Shown: in pieces, positions 56,485-64,000 of the stretch
How positions within the stretch are numbered: position 1 is the stretch's first letter
How the letters are laid out: each line of letters starts with the position of its first letter
From: Streptomyces sp. NRRL F-6492
Lineage (GTDB): Bacteria > Actinomycetota > Actinomycetes > Streptomycetales > Streptomycetaceae
Assembly (NCBI RefSeq): GCF_001280125.1
Contig: NZ_LGEG01000001.1
Span: 124,001-188,000 of the forward strand
Direction of reading: 5' to 3'
Length of the DNA stretch: 64,000 nt
Notes under the pieces: generated by a model
What the model was told of the DNA's origin: nothing
Database searches by the model: none
Seen by the model: the letters and a program-made list of their open reading frames with translations, nothing else
Position numbers and translations under genes: made by a program

Positions 56485-57468
56485 GTGAGCGACGTCCGTA
56501 ATGTGATCATCATCGGCTCGGGGCCCGCGGGATACACCGCTGCGCTCTACACAGCCCGAGCGTCGCTGAAGCCGCTGGTCTTCGAGGGCGCGGTCACCGC
56601 CGGTGGCGCCCTGATGAACACGACCGAGGTCGAGAACTTCCCCGGCTTCCGTGACGGCATCATGGGCCCGGACCTCATGGACAACATGCGGGCCCAGGCC
56701 GAGCGCTTCGGCGCCGAGCTCGTCCCCGACGACGTCGTCGCCGTGGACCTGACCGGCGAGATCAAGACCGTCACCGACACCGCCGGCACCGTGCACCGCG
56801 CCAAGGCCGTCATCGTTACCACGGGCTCCCAGCACCGCAAGCTCGGCCTGCCCAACGAGGACACCCTCTCCGGCCGCGGTGTCTCCTGGTGCGCCACCTG
56901 CGACGGATTCTTCTTCAAGGACCAGGACATCGCCGTCGTCGGCGGCGGCGACACCGCGATCGAGGAGGCCACCTTCCTCTCGCGCTTCGCCAGGTCCGTC
57001 ACGATCGTCCACCGCCGCGACACCCTGCGCGCCTCGAAGGCCATGCAGGACCGCGCCTTCGCCGACCCGAAGATCTCCTTCGCCTGGGACAGCGAGGTCA
57101 CCACGATCCACGGCGACCAGAAGCTCAGCGGTCTGACCCTGCGGGACACGAAGACCGGCGCGACCCGTGAGCTCCCGGTCACCGGCCTCTTCATCGCCGT
57201 GGGCCACGACCCGCGGACCGAGCTCTTCAAGGGCCAGCTGGAGCTGGACGACGAGGGCTACCTCAAGGTCGCCGCCCCGTCGACGCGCACGAACCTCCCG
57301 GGTGTCTTCGGCGCCGGCGACGTCGTCGACCACACCTACCGCCAGGCCATCACGGCCGCCGGTACCGGCTGCTCCGCCGCGCTCGACGCCGAGCGCTTCC
57401 TGGCCGCCCTCGCCGACACCGAGAAGGTGGCCGAGCCCGAGAAGCTGGCCGAGACCCCCGTGGTCTGA
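56485..57468 (+). CDS. trxB: thioredoxin reductase
   Basis: 327 residues. FAD loop [18 protein letters not shown] at the N-terminus, redox-active CATC at about 136-139, NADPH loop [17 protein letters not shown], and the closing [23 protein letters not shown]. It reduces thioredoxin with NADPH in the cytosol. GTG 56485 follows GAGGAAG. It is transcribed with trxA from a SigR promoter. Confidence 0.97.
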   Translation: MSDVRNVIIIGSGPAGYTAALYTARASLKPLVFEGAVTAGGALMNTTEVENFPGFRDGIMGPDLMDNMRAQAERFGAELVPDDVVAVDLTGEIKTVTDTAGTVHRAKAVIVTTGSQHRKLGLPNEDTLSGRGVSWCATCDGFFFKDQDIAVVGGGDTAIEEATFLSRFARSVTIVHRRDTLRASKAMQDRAFADPKISFAWDSEVTTIHGDQKLSGLTLRDTKTGATRELPVTGLFIAVGHDPRTELFKGQLELDDEGYLKVAAPSTRTNLPGVFGAGDVVDHTYRQAITAAGTGCSAALDAERFLAALADTEKVAEPEKLAETPVV

Positions 57469-57515
57469 CCCCCGCCTTTCCCCCGCCCACACCCCGCGAG
57501 TTCAAGGAGGCCGCT

Positions 57516-57848
57516 GTGGCCCTGAAGTCTGTGACCGACGCCAACTTCGAAGAGGAAGTCCTCAAGAGCGACAAGCCCGTTCTGGTGGACTTCTGGGCCG
57601 AGTGGTGCGGCCCGTGCCGCCAGATCGCCCCGTCGCTCGAGGCGATCGCCGCCGAGCACGGCGAGATCGAGATCGTGAAGCTCAACATCGACCAGAACCC
57701 GGCCACGGCTGCCAAGTACGGCGTCATGTCCATCCCGACGCTGAACGTCTACCAGGGCGGCGAGGTCGTGAAGACCATCGTCGGCGCCAAGCCGAAGGCC
57801 GCCATCCTGCGCGACCTGGAGGGCTTCGTCGAGCCCACCAAGGCCTGA
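57516..57848 (+). CDS. trxA: thioredoxin
   Basis: 110 residues. WAEWCGPCRQIAP with Cys31 and Cys34, and the cis-proline in MSIPTLNVYQGG. GTG start behind AAGGAGG, 47 bases after the trxB stop. A general disulfide reductase of the cytosol, fed by TrxB. A parS site follows 12 bases after its stop. Confidence 0.97.
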   Translation: MALKSVTDANFEEEVLKSDKPVLVDFWAEWCGPCRQIAPSLEAIAAEHGEIEIVKLNIDQNPATAAKYGVMSIPTLNVYQGGEVVKTIVGAKPKAAILRDLEGFVEPTKA

Positions 57849-57860
57849 TGCTCCTTCGCT

Positions 57861-57874
57861 GTTTCACGTGAAAC
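57861..57874. other. parS site
   Basis: Perfect GTTTCACGTGAAAC between trxA and its terminator. Confidence 0.95.
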
Positions 57875-57892
57875 ATTCATAGGAAACAGCAG

Positions 57893-57921
57893 CGGCCCGC
57901 TCCCTCACCGGGAGCGGGCCG
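57893..57921. terminator. bidirectional terminator between trxA and GNAT
   Basis: CGGCCCGCTCCC-TCACC-GGGAGCGGGCCG, a perfect 12-bp stem followed by TTCTC, between convergent genes. Confidence 0.92.
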
Positions 57922-57935
57922 TTCTCGTGCCCGGG

Positions 57936-58553
57936 CTAGAGCGGACGCAGAGCGGGTTCCTTCTGTACGACTCCGAGCAGGCGGTCCAGGGCCAGCTCGA
58001 CGTCCTCCTTCCAGGAGAGCGTCGTCCTGAGGTCCAGCCGCAGCCGGGGAAAGGCGTGGTGCGACCGGACGGTCTTGAAGCCCACCGCGAGCAGATGATC
58101 GGCAGGCAGCACACAGGCCGGCTCCTTCCACCGGGCGTCCCCGAACGCCTCGATCGCCTTGAAGCCCCGCCTCAACACGTCCTTGGCCACGGTCTGCACC
58201 ATCACCCGCCCCAGCCCCTGGCCCTGGTAGCCCGGCATGATCCACGCCGTCATCAGCTGGACGGCGTCCGCCGCGACGGGACTCGTCGGAAAGGCCGTCG
58301 ACCGCGGCACATAGGCCGGGGGAGCGTAGAGGACGTAGCCGACCGGCACCTCGTCGACGTAGACCACCCGTCCGCAGGAGCCCCACTCCAGGAGCACGGC
58401 CGAGATCCAGGACTCCTTCTCCGGTTCCGATCGCCCCGCCTTCACGGCGGCCTCGCCGCTGACCGGGTCGAGCTCCCAGAAGACACAGGAGCGACACCGC
58501 TCGGGGAGATCCGGAAGGTTGTCCAGCGTGAGCGGTACGAGCCGACGCCCCAC
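57936..58553 (-). CDS. GNAT-family acetyltransferase between trxA and parB
   Basis: 205 residues. RSCVFWELDPVSGEAA near the N-terminus is typical of this subgroup, and the acetyl-CoA loop is WIMPGYQGQGLGRVMVQTVAKDVL (about 113-136). The substrate is unknown; conserved in this position in streptomycetes. GTG 58553 (MGRRLVPLTLDN) was chosen from GAGGAAC upstream. It shares strand with parB, upstream of which it does not lie, so it is not in the parAB operon proper, but it is downstream of parB's terminator. Confidence 0.85.
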   Translation of the reverse strand: MGRRLVPLTLDNLPDLPERCRSCVFWELDPVSGEAAVKAGRSEPEKESWISAVLLEWGSCGRVVYVDEVPVGYVLYAPPAYVPRSTAFPTSPVAADAVQLMTAWIMPGYQGQGLGRVMVQTVAKDVLRRGFKAIEAFGDARWKEPACVLPADHLLAVGFKTVRSHHAFPRLRLDLRTTLSWKEDVELALDRLLGVVQKEPALRPL

Positions 58554-58643
58554 GGCTGTTCCTCGCTTCCCTCGCCTTCGCGTACGAATGTGCCTCTTGG
58601 AATCGTATCGATCAGGCGATCGGGAGAACACCGCTCCCAGGCA

Positions 58644-58686
58644 AAGGGCGGGCCACGCCCCGATGGAACCGGAGCACGGCCCGCCC
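58644..58686 (-). terminator. terminator after parB
   Basis: AGGGCGGGCC / GGCCCGCCCT arms (58644-58653 with 58677-58686) around a 23-base loop, 33 bases after the parB stop. Confidence 0.7.
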
Positions 58687-58718
58687 TCAGCCCCGTCGAA
58701 ACGGGGGAAGCACAGGGG

Positions 58719-59699
58719 TCAGCCCTTGGCGCCCTGTTCGGCACCCTTCTGGTCCAGGACCCGGCCCTCGCCGGGAGCCAGGGTCGAGAGGATCCGCTCC
58801 AGGTCGTCCATGGAGGCGAACTCGACGACGATCTTGCCCTTCTTCTGCCCCAGGTCGACCTTCACCCGGGTCTCGAAGCGGTCCGAGAGACGAGTGGCCA
58901 GATCCGTGAGGGCGGGCGAGACACGAGCGCCGGCCCGCGGCTTCTTCGGCTTGACCGCACCGGCGGACCCCTCGGAGTCCATGAGGCTCACGATCTCCTC
59001 GACGGACCGCACCGAGAGGCCCTCGGAGACGATCCGGGCCGCCAGCTTGTCCTGGGCCTCCATGTCCTCCACACCGAGCAGGGCCCGCGCGTGGCCGGCG
59101 GAGAGCACTCCGGCGGCGACCCGGCGCTGCACCGGGGGAGAGAGGCGCAGCAGTCGCAGCGTGTTGGAGATCTGCGGACGGGAGCGTCCGATCCGGTCCG
59201 CGAGCTGGTCATGGGTGCAGCCGAAGTCCTTGAGGAGCTGCTCGTAGGCGTGCGCCTCTTCGATCGCGTTCAGCTGCGCCCGGTGGAGGTTCTCCAGGAG
59301 GGCGTCCAGGAGCATCTTCTCGTCGTCGGTCTCCCGGACGATCGCGGGGATCTTGTCCAGGCCCGCCGTCGTGGAGGCCCGCAGACGGCGCTCACCCATG
59401 ACGAGCTCATAGCGGTCGCCGTCGACCTTGCGCACGACCACGGGCTGGAGCAGACCGACCTCCTTGATGGAGGTGACCAGCTCCGCGAGGGCGTCCTCGT
59501 CGAAGATCTGTCGCGGCTGGTGCCGGTTGGGCACGATGGCGTCGAGCGGGAGCTCGGTGAAGTACGCCCCGGCGGGGACCTGCGGCTCGGCCGCCTTCAC
59601 GGCCTCGGCCCATGCCACCGCCGATTCGGGAGACGGAGCGCTCTGCGGGATCAGCGAACCGAGCCCGCGCGGCCCCAATCCCCTACGTCGCTCACTCAC
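58719..59699 (-). CDS. parB: chromosome-partitioning protein ParB
   Basis: 326 residues. The N-terminal CTPase/ParB domain ([19 protein letters not shown]; box [10 protein letters not shown] near 101) leads to the DNA-binding helix-turn-helix ([23 protein letters not shown]) and a C-terminal dimerisation domain. It binds parS sites, eleven of which lie in this window, and loads the origin region with SMC. The GTG start overlaps the parA stop (GTGA). Confidence 0.97.
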   Translation of the reverse strand: MSERRRGLGPRGLGSLIPQSAPSPESAVAWAEAVKAAEPQVPAGAYFTELPLDAIVPNRHQPRQIFDEDALAELVTSIKEVGLLQPVVVRKVDGDRYELVMGERRLRASTTAGLDKIPAIVRETDDEKMLLDALLENLHRAQLNAIEEAHAYEQLLKDFGCTHDQLADRIGRSRPQISNTLRLLRLSPPVQRRVAAGVLSAGHARALLGVEDMEAQDKLAARIVSEGLSVRSVEEIVSLMDSEGSAGAVKPKKPRAGARVSPALTDLATRLSDRFETRVKVDLGQKKGKIVVEFASMDDLERILSTLAPGEGRVLDQKGAEQGAKG

Positions 59700-60853
59700 T
59701 GAATTCCCTCCGACATGCTGCGCTGATGGTTCTGGTGCCCCACACGTGTGTGCTGGGCGTCATAGTTCACGGTGACGCCCCGAAGGGCGATCTCACGAGC
59801 CGCCTCGATGTACGACAGGGCACCGCTGGAGCCCGGATCGTACGTGATCACCGTCTGGCCGTAGCTCGGCGCCTCCGAGATACGGACGGACCGGGGGATG
59901 CTGGTGCGCAGCACCTCCTCGCCGAAGTGGGTGCGCACCTCCTCGGCGACCTGGGAGGCGAGCCTCGTCCGGCCGTCGTACATGGTGAGCAGGATGGTCG
60001 AGACGTGGAGCGTGGGATTGAGGTGTCCACGGACCAGGTCGACGTTCTTCAGGAGCTGACCGAGGCCTTCGAGGGCGTAGTACTCGCACTGGATCGGGAT
60101 CAGCACCTCGGCCCCCGCCACCAGGGCGTTGACCGAGAGGAGCCCGAGCGAGGGCGGACAGTCGATCAGGATGTAGTCCAGCGGCTGCTCATAGGCCTGG
60201 ATCGCCCGCTGGAGACGGCTCTCACGCGCCACCAGCGACACCAGCTCGATCTCCGCACCGGCGAGATCGATGGTGGCGGGGGCGCAGAAGAGGCCTTCCA
60301 CGTCCATGACGGGCTGCACCACTTCGGAGAGCGGCCGGCTGTCCACCAGGACGTCGTAGATCGAGGGGACGCTGGCGTGGTGGTCGATGCCGAGCGCCGT
60401 GGAGGCGTTGCCCTGCGGGTCCAGGTCGATGACCAGGACGCGGGCGCCGTGCAGGGCGAGGGAGGCGGCAAGGTTGACCGTCGTGGTCGTCTTGCCCACG
60501 CCGCCCTTCTGGTTGGCGACCACCATGACGCGAGTCTGGGCCGGGCGGGGAAGCCCCTCACCGGCACGCCCCAGGGCCTCTACTGCCATCTGGGCAGCAC
60601 GACCGATGGGGGTGTCGTCCATGGGGGGCGGCGTTTCCATGGGGGGCGATGTTTCACGTGAAACATCGCCTCCCACCGATTCGGTTCGGGGACCGGGGAC
60701 CGGATCGGTCATCGGTCCCGCGATGTTGGCGTCGGACCGCAAGGATTCACTCTCCTCGACTTCGGGCTCGCGATGGGGAGAGCCTGCCATGCTTTCGGGG
60801 TCGCGAACCAGCGAGGTCGGTGGTTCTGTGGATGAATCCACCTCTGTGGACAT
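59696..60853 (-). CDS. parA: chromosome-partitioning ATPase ParA
   Basis: 385 residues with the chosen start. Deviant Walker [13 protein letters not shown] near 116, [15 protein letters not shown], and [14 protein letters not shown] are ParA hallmarks. The first ~100 residues are an acidic, low-conservation arm. Start choice: ATG 60853 (MSTEVDSS) has GAGGG 8 bases before it; ATG 60904 (MPRDRR) and ATG 60970 (MVFHVKH, on a parS site) are in frame and possible. It forms filaments in sporulating hyphae and segregates ParB-loaded origins. Confidence 0.94.
   Translation of the reverse strand: MSTEVDSSTEPPTSLVRDPESMAGSPHREPEVEESESLRSDANIAGPMTDPVPGPRTESVGGDVSRETSPPMETPPPMDDTPIGRAAQMAVEALGRAGEGLPRPAQTRVMVVANQKGGVGKTTTTVNLAASLALHGARVLVIDLDPQGNASTALGIDHHASVPSIYDVLVDSRPLSEVVQPVMDVEGLFCAPATIDLAGAEIELVSLVARESRLQRAIQAYEQPLDYILIDCPPSLGLLSVNALVAGAEVLIPIQCEYYALEGLGQLLKNVDLVRGHLNPTLHVSTILLTMYDGRTRLASQVAEEVRTHFGEEVLRTSIPRSVRISEAPSYGQTVITYDPGSSGALSYIEAAREIALRGVTVNYDAQHTRVGHQNHQRSMSEGIQ
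60651..60664. other. parS site inside the parA N-terminal region
   Basis: Perfect GTTTCACGTGAAAC within codons about 63-68 of parA (encoding DVSRET). Confidence 0.95.
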
Positions 60854-60951
60854 CTCCGTAACCCTCGCGGGTGGATTCACGCGAGGCCTACGGTCCCGGG
60901 GCATGGTGGCCGCGCGACCGCGGCTGATGATCCCCTGCAGCAGTGAGCGAT

Positions 60952-60965
60952 GTTTCACGTGAAAC
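60952..60965. other. parS site upstream of parA
   Basis: Perfect GTTTCACGTGAAAC in the parA upstream region, about 100 bases before the preferred ATG. ParB binding here could autoregulate parAB. Confidence 0.95.
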
Positions 60966-61062
60966 ACCATGCCCGTGCCGCTCCGCCGGGACCGGTCGAC
61001 ACTCCGAAATGGGACGTATGCGACGCCCGGCGGCGTCAGCGGCCCCCGCCGACAGCGTCCCG

Positions 61063-61779
61063 TCAGCGGCGCCGACGGGTCTTGCTCGTACGGGCGGCCT
61101 TGGCCCGCTTGGCCGCGAACCGCACGCCGCCGGGGCTCTCACCGACCTCCACCCGGACAACCGTGGACAGGGGATCGACGATGCCCTCACCCACGTGCAG
61201 TACAGAGGTCTCCACCACGCCGAGCCGGGAGAGGGCGGCGCGGGCGCCGTCGATCTCCTCCTGGGCGGTGTCGCCCTTGAGCGCCAGCATCTCTCCGTAC
61301 GGACGCAGCAGGGGGACGCCCCAGCCGGCCAGCCGGTCCAGCGGAGCCACCGCGCGCGCGGTCACCACGTGCACGGGCGTGATCTTGCCGAGCATCTCCT
61401 CCGCGCGCCCACGGACCACGGTGACGTGGTCGAGGCCGAGCAGTTCGACGACCTCCTGGAGGAAGTTCGTCCGGCGCAGCAGCGGTTCCAGGAGCGTGAT
61501 CTTCAGGTCCGGCCGGACCAGGGCCAGGGGGATGCCGGGCAGGCCGGCCCCCGAGCCGACGTCGCAGACGGTGACGCCCTCGGGAACGACCTCCGAGAGG
61601 ACGGCGCAGTTCAGCAGATGGCGTTCCCAGAGCCTCGGGACCTCGCGCGGACCGATCAGACCGCGCTTCACACCCGCGTCCGCGAGGAGCTCGGCGTACC
61701 GCACGGCCTCCGGGAAGTACTCACCGAAGACTGTCCGTGCCTGCTCCGGCGCCTCGGCGAGCTCCGCTGCCTCCGTCAC
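61063..61779 (-). CDS. rsmG: 16S rRNA (guanine527-N7)-methyltransferase RsmG
   Basis: 238 residues. VTVCDVGSGAGLPGIPLALVRPDLKITLLEP (near 66-96) is the SAM-binding motif of GidB/RsmG; VVTARAVAPLDRLAGW follows. It methylates G527 of 16S rRNA, and loss gives low-level streptomycin resistance. GTG 61779 (MTEAAELAEA) was picked from AAGGACGG upstream; an in-frame GTG at 61803 is less likely. A basic C-terminal tail (KRAKAARTSKTRRRR) is typical of streptomycetes. Confidence 0.96.
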   Translation of the reverse strand: MTEAAELAEAPEQARTVFGEYFPEAVRYAELLADAGVKRGLIGPREVPRLWERHLLNCAVLSEVVPEGVTVCDVGSGAGLPGIPLALVRPDLKITLLEPLLRRTNFLQEVVELLGLDHVTVVRGRAEEMLGKITPVHVVTARAVAPLDRLAGWGVPLLRPYGEMLALKGDTAQEEIDGARAALSRLGVVETSVLHVGEGIVDPLSTVVRVEVGESPGGVRFAAKRAKAARTSKTRRRR

Positions 61780-61853
61780 GGGAACCGTCCTTCCGTACCG
61801 CACGCATGACGTGCGAGCGCACTGTGGTGGCTGACTATCGGGCTGACAAAGAT

Positions 61854-61881
61854 CGGCCCCGCCTGTGAACAGACGGGGCCG
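61854..61881 (-). terminator. hairpin between jag and rsmG
   Basis: CGGCCCCGCCTG-N4-CAGACGGGGCCG with one mismatch, 16 bases after the jag stop. Confidence 0.8.
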
Positions 61882-61896
61882 AGACTACGTGAGGGG

Positions 61897-62409
61897 TCAG
61901 GCCGGGAGCACGACGACGAAGCGCTGCGGCTCCTCGCCCTCGGACTCGCTGCGCAGACCGGCGGCGGCGATCGCGTCGTGGACGACCTTGCGCTCGAACG
62001 GCGTCATCGGGTCGAGCTTGACCGGCTGGCCGTCGGCCTTCACCTCGGCCGCGGCCTTGGCGCCCAGCTCGGCGAGCTCGGAACGCTTCTTGGCCCGGAA
62101 GCCGGCGATGTCGAGCATCAGGCGGCTGCGGTCCCCGGTCTCCCGGTGCACGGCCAGACGGGTCAGCTCCTGGAGGGCTTCCAGGACCTCGCCGTCACGG
62201 CCGACGAGCTTCTGGAGGTCACGGCTGCTGGAGTCGCTGACGATCGAGACCGCTGCCCGGTCCGCCTCGACGTCCATGTCGATGTCGCCGTCGAGGTCGG
62301 CGATGTCGAGCAGGCCTTCGAGGTAGTCGGCCGCGATCTCGCCCTCCTGCTCCAGGCGGGTCAGGGTGTCGCCACCCTCGGCGGCGGCGGAGGTGGTGCC
62401 TTCCGTCAC
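61897..62409 (-). CDS. jag: Jag/KhpB-type RNA-binding protein
   Basis: 170 residues: an acidic start, a KH domain (KLVGRDGEVLEALQELTRLAV, with the GRDG loop) and an R3H domain (PMTPFERKVVHDAIAAAGL, Arg-x3-His). It binds RNA and lies between yidC and rsmG as in most Gram-positives; a role in cell elongation is known in firmicutes. GTG start, 30 bases after yidC. Confidence 0.93.
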   Translation of the reverse strand: MTEGTTSAAAEGGDTLTRLEQEGEIAADYLEGLLDIADLDGDIDMDVEADRAAVSIVSDSSSRDLQKLVGRDGEVLEALQELTRLAVHRETGDRSRLMLDIAGFRAKKRSELAELGAKAAAEVKADGQPVKLDPMTPFERKVVHDAIAAAGLRSESEGEEPQRFVVVLPA

Positions 62410-62439
62410 GGACGGGCTCCTTCTTGCGTCGGGGGAGGC

Positions 62440-63768
62440 TTACTTCTTGGAGGACGGGTGCTTGGGCCGCTGCTGGCCCTTGCGCTGGCCGGTCTTGCCC
62501 TGCTGGCGGGAGCCGCCGGAGTTGGCACGGCTCGGGCGCGTGGGCTTGTCGCCCTGGGCCTCGCCCTTCCCGTCGACGGCCTCGGAGGCACCGGTCCCGG
62601 CCGGCCCCTGGGGCTTCTTCTCCAGCGAGGGAGCCGCCTTCTCGGCGGTCGGCCCGGAGCCGTCCTCGATCTCCTTCGCCACGGCCTGCTGGACCGCGGC
62701 CTGGCGCTGGGCCTTGGTCTGGCGCTTGGGCTGCTGGCGCTTGGCGACGCCACCGCCCTCGGCCTCGGCCGTGACGGTGTCGCTCTTGACCACGGTGCCG
62801 TCGGCCTGGGCGGCGAAGCCCGCCTTGGCGAGGCTTCCGAAGAAGCGGCGCTCGTTCTCGTTGCGGTCGCTGCCCTTGGCGACGACGACCTTGACGACGC
62901 TCTTCCGGCGACGGCCGCGGACCTCACCGTGGTGGGTGATGCTCTTGAGGAGGCGCTGGAGATAGGCGTCCTGGGCCTTGCTGCCCGGCGTCGGGTTCTG
63001 GTTGATCACGTACATCTGCTGGCCCATGGTCCACACGTTGGTGGTCAGCCAGTAGACGAGGACGCCGACGGGGAAGTTGATGCCCATGACGGCGAAGATC
63101 ACCGGGAAGATGTACATGAGCATCTTCTGCTGCTGCATGTACGGGGTCTTCACCGAGAGGTCGACGTTCTTCATCATCAGCTGGCGCTGGGTGAAGAACT
63201 GCGAGGCCGACATCATGATGATCATGATCGCGGTGACGATGCGGACGTCGGTCAGCGAGGCGTTGAGGGCCTCGACCTTCTCCGGGCTGTCCATGAACTT
63301 CGCGGCGATCGGGGCGCCGAAGATGTGGGCCTGCCGGGCGCTGTCGACCAGCGCCTGGTTCATCACGCCGATCTCCTTGCCCGACGCGATGTTGGACAGC
63401 ACGTGGTACAGGGCGAAGAAGAACGGCGACTGGGCCAGGATGGGAAGGCACGAGGAGAGCGGGTTGGTGCCCGTCTCCTTGTACAGCTTCATCATCTCTT
63501 CGGACTGCCGCTGCTTGTCGCTCTTGTAGCGCTCCTGGATCGCCTTCATCTTCGGCTGGAGCGCCTGCATGTTCCGCGTCGACTTGATCTGCTTCACGAA
63601 GAGCGGGATCAGACAGATGCGGATCAGGATCACGAGGGACACGATGGACAGACCCCAGGCCCACCCGGTGTCGGGACCGAAGACCGCTCCGTACACCTTG
63701 TGGAACTGGACGATGACCCAGGAAACGGGCCAGGTGATGAAGCTGAACAGACTGGCAATCGTGTCCAC
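62440..63768 (-). CDS. yidC: membrane protein insertase YidC
   Basis: 442 residues, short Gram-positive form without the large periplasmic domain. Five membrane helices; [30 protein letters not shown] carries the hydrophilic-groove arginine region, and [17 protein letters not shown] is diagnostic. The cytosolic tail of about 170 residues is basic ([14 protein letters not shown]) and may contact the ribosome. GTG start 3 bases after the yidD stop. Confidence 0.96.
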   Translation of the reverse strand: MDTIASLFSFITWPVSWVIVQFHKVYGAVFGPDTGWAWGLSIVSLVILIRICLIPLFVKQIKSTRNMQALQPKMKAIQERYKSDKQRQSEEMMKLYKETGTNPLSSCLPILAQSPFFFALYHVLSNIASGKEIGVMNQALVDSARQAHIFGAPIAAKFMDSPEKVEALNASLTDVRIVTAIMIIMMSASQFFTQRQLMMKNVDLSVKTPYMQQQKMLMYIFPVIFAVMGINFPVGVLVYWLTTNVWTMGQQMYVINQNPTPGSKAQDAYLQRLLKSITHHGEVRGRRRKSVVKVVVAKGSDRNENERRFFGSLAKAGFAAQADGTVVKSDTVTAEAEGGGVAKRQQPKRQTKAQRQAAVQQAVAKEIEDGSGPTAEKAAPSLEKKPQGPAGTGASEAVDGKGEAQGDKPTRPSRANSGGSRQQGKTGQRKGQQRPKHPSSKK

Positions 63769-63771
63769 TAA

Positions 63772-64000
63772 TCAGGCTCCTTGAGCATTGGGCGAGGTCT
63801 CTGCGGCCGGGCTCGTCTCGGCGGTGGACCCGCCCTTGTCGCCGCGCAACGCGTTCCTCAGCATTTCGTGCCAGCGGGGGCGCTTCCGCGGGGGGACGTG
63901 GTCCACACCGCCGGGCGACCACGGATTGCACCGCAGGATGCGCCAGGCGGTCAGGGCCGTGCCCTTGATCGCGCCGTGCCGGTCGATGGCCGTGAATCCG
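63772..64000 (-). CDS. yidD: membrane-protein insertion efficiency factor YidD (C-terminal part)
   Basis: The start lies beyond the right edge. The visible part has [21 protein letters not shown], the YidD signature with its conserved cysteine, then a [18 protein letters not shown] segment and a Ser/Thr/Ala tail. It assists YidC and lies in the usual rpmH-rnpA-yidD-yidC order, so dnaA and oriC should follow a short distance outside the window. Confidence 0.93.
   Translation of the reverse strand, partial: GFTAIDRHGAIKGTALTAWRILRCNPWSPGGVDHVPPRKRPRWHEMLRNALRGDKGGSTAETSPAAETSPNAQGA

Overview
The window is high-GC actinobacterial chromosome, almost certainly from a Streptomyces. The signs are strong GC bias with long antisense open frames, many GTG/TTG starts, SsgA/SsgR sporulation genes, a CydDC fusion, eleven perfect parS sites (GTTTCACGTGAAAC), and the core gene order yidD-yidC-jag-rsmG-parA-parB ... 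trxA-trxB-sigM-murJ ... rplI-rpsR-ssb-rpsF. The right edge (yidD, then presumably rnpA, rpmH and dnaA outside the window) lies close to oriC. The whole window is origin-proximal core chromosome. I see no insertion sequence, prophage, CRISPR array, tRNA or rRNA.

Layout. 1-1.35 kb: the start of a LuxR/TrmB-type regulator, a small protein of unknown function, a 46-residue secreted peptide ending NDMIWG, and a small zinc-ribbon protein; this is the least-described stretch. 1.57-10.4 kb: HAD phosphatase, two-GAF histidine kinase, then cydA-cydB-cydDC (cytochrome bd oxidase and its exporter) under a perfect Rex operator. 10.6-15.9 kb: HisC-type aminotransferase, LacI regulator, PPP-type phosphatase, membrane protein. 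15.9-19.3 kb: thiC with a TPP riboswitch, and a YibE/F protein with a His-rich N-terminus. 19.4-21.8 kb: ssgA, ssgR, DUF5326 protein, cupin. 21.8-30.1 kb: holin-like protein, cystathionine gamma-lyase-type enzyme, LysR, NUDIX, globin-reductase, two GNATs, MarR, beta-lactamase-like hydrolase. 30.2-35.3 kb: dnaB, MATE exporter, and the ribosomal/ssb operon. 35.6-42.8 kb: small membrane protein, FemX-like transferase, alanine-racemase-like enzyme, GT87-like membrane glycosyltransferase and a class A penicillin-binding protein, i.e. an envelope block. 43.1-46.3 kb: PadR regulator and inositol-phosphate synthase behind a 33-bp perfect palindrome, then an MFS transporter. 46.4-57.9 kb: CCA-adding enzyme facing a divergent run of DUF6049 protein, MurJ, pseudokinase, SigM, anti-sigma, TrxB and TrxA. 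57.9-64 kb: GNAT, parB, parA, rsmG, jag, yidC, yidD (partial).

How they work together. Three themes stand out. (1) Chromosome biology: parAB with parS sites both between genes and inside coding sequence (cydDC start, anti-sigma gene, parA), plus dnaB with a cluster of DnaA-box-like sequences upstream. (2) Redox and energy sensing: Rex at cydA, a SigR-type promoter at trxBA, a DevS-like kinase beside cyd, and a globin-reductase. (3) Cell wall and morphogenesis: MurJ with a separate pseudokinase, class A PBP, FemX, SsgA/SsgR and SigM. Starts were chosen from ribosome-binding sites and family N-termini, and doubtful ones are flagged in the entries.
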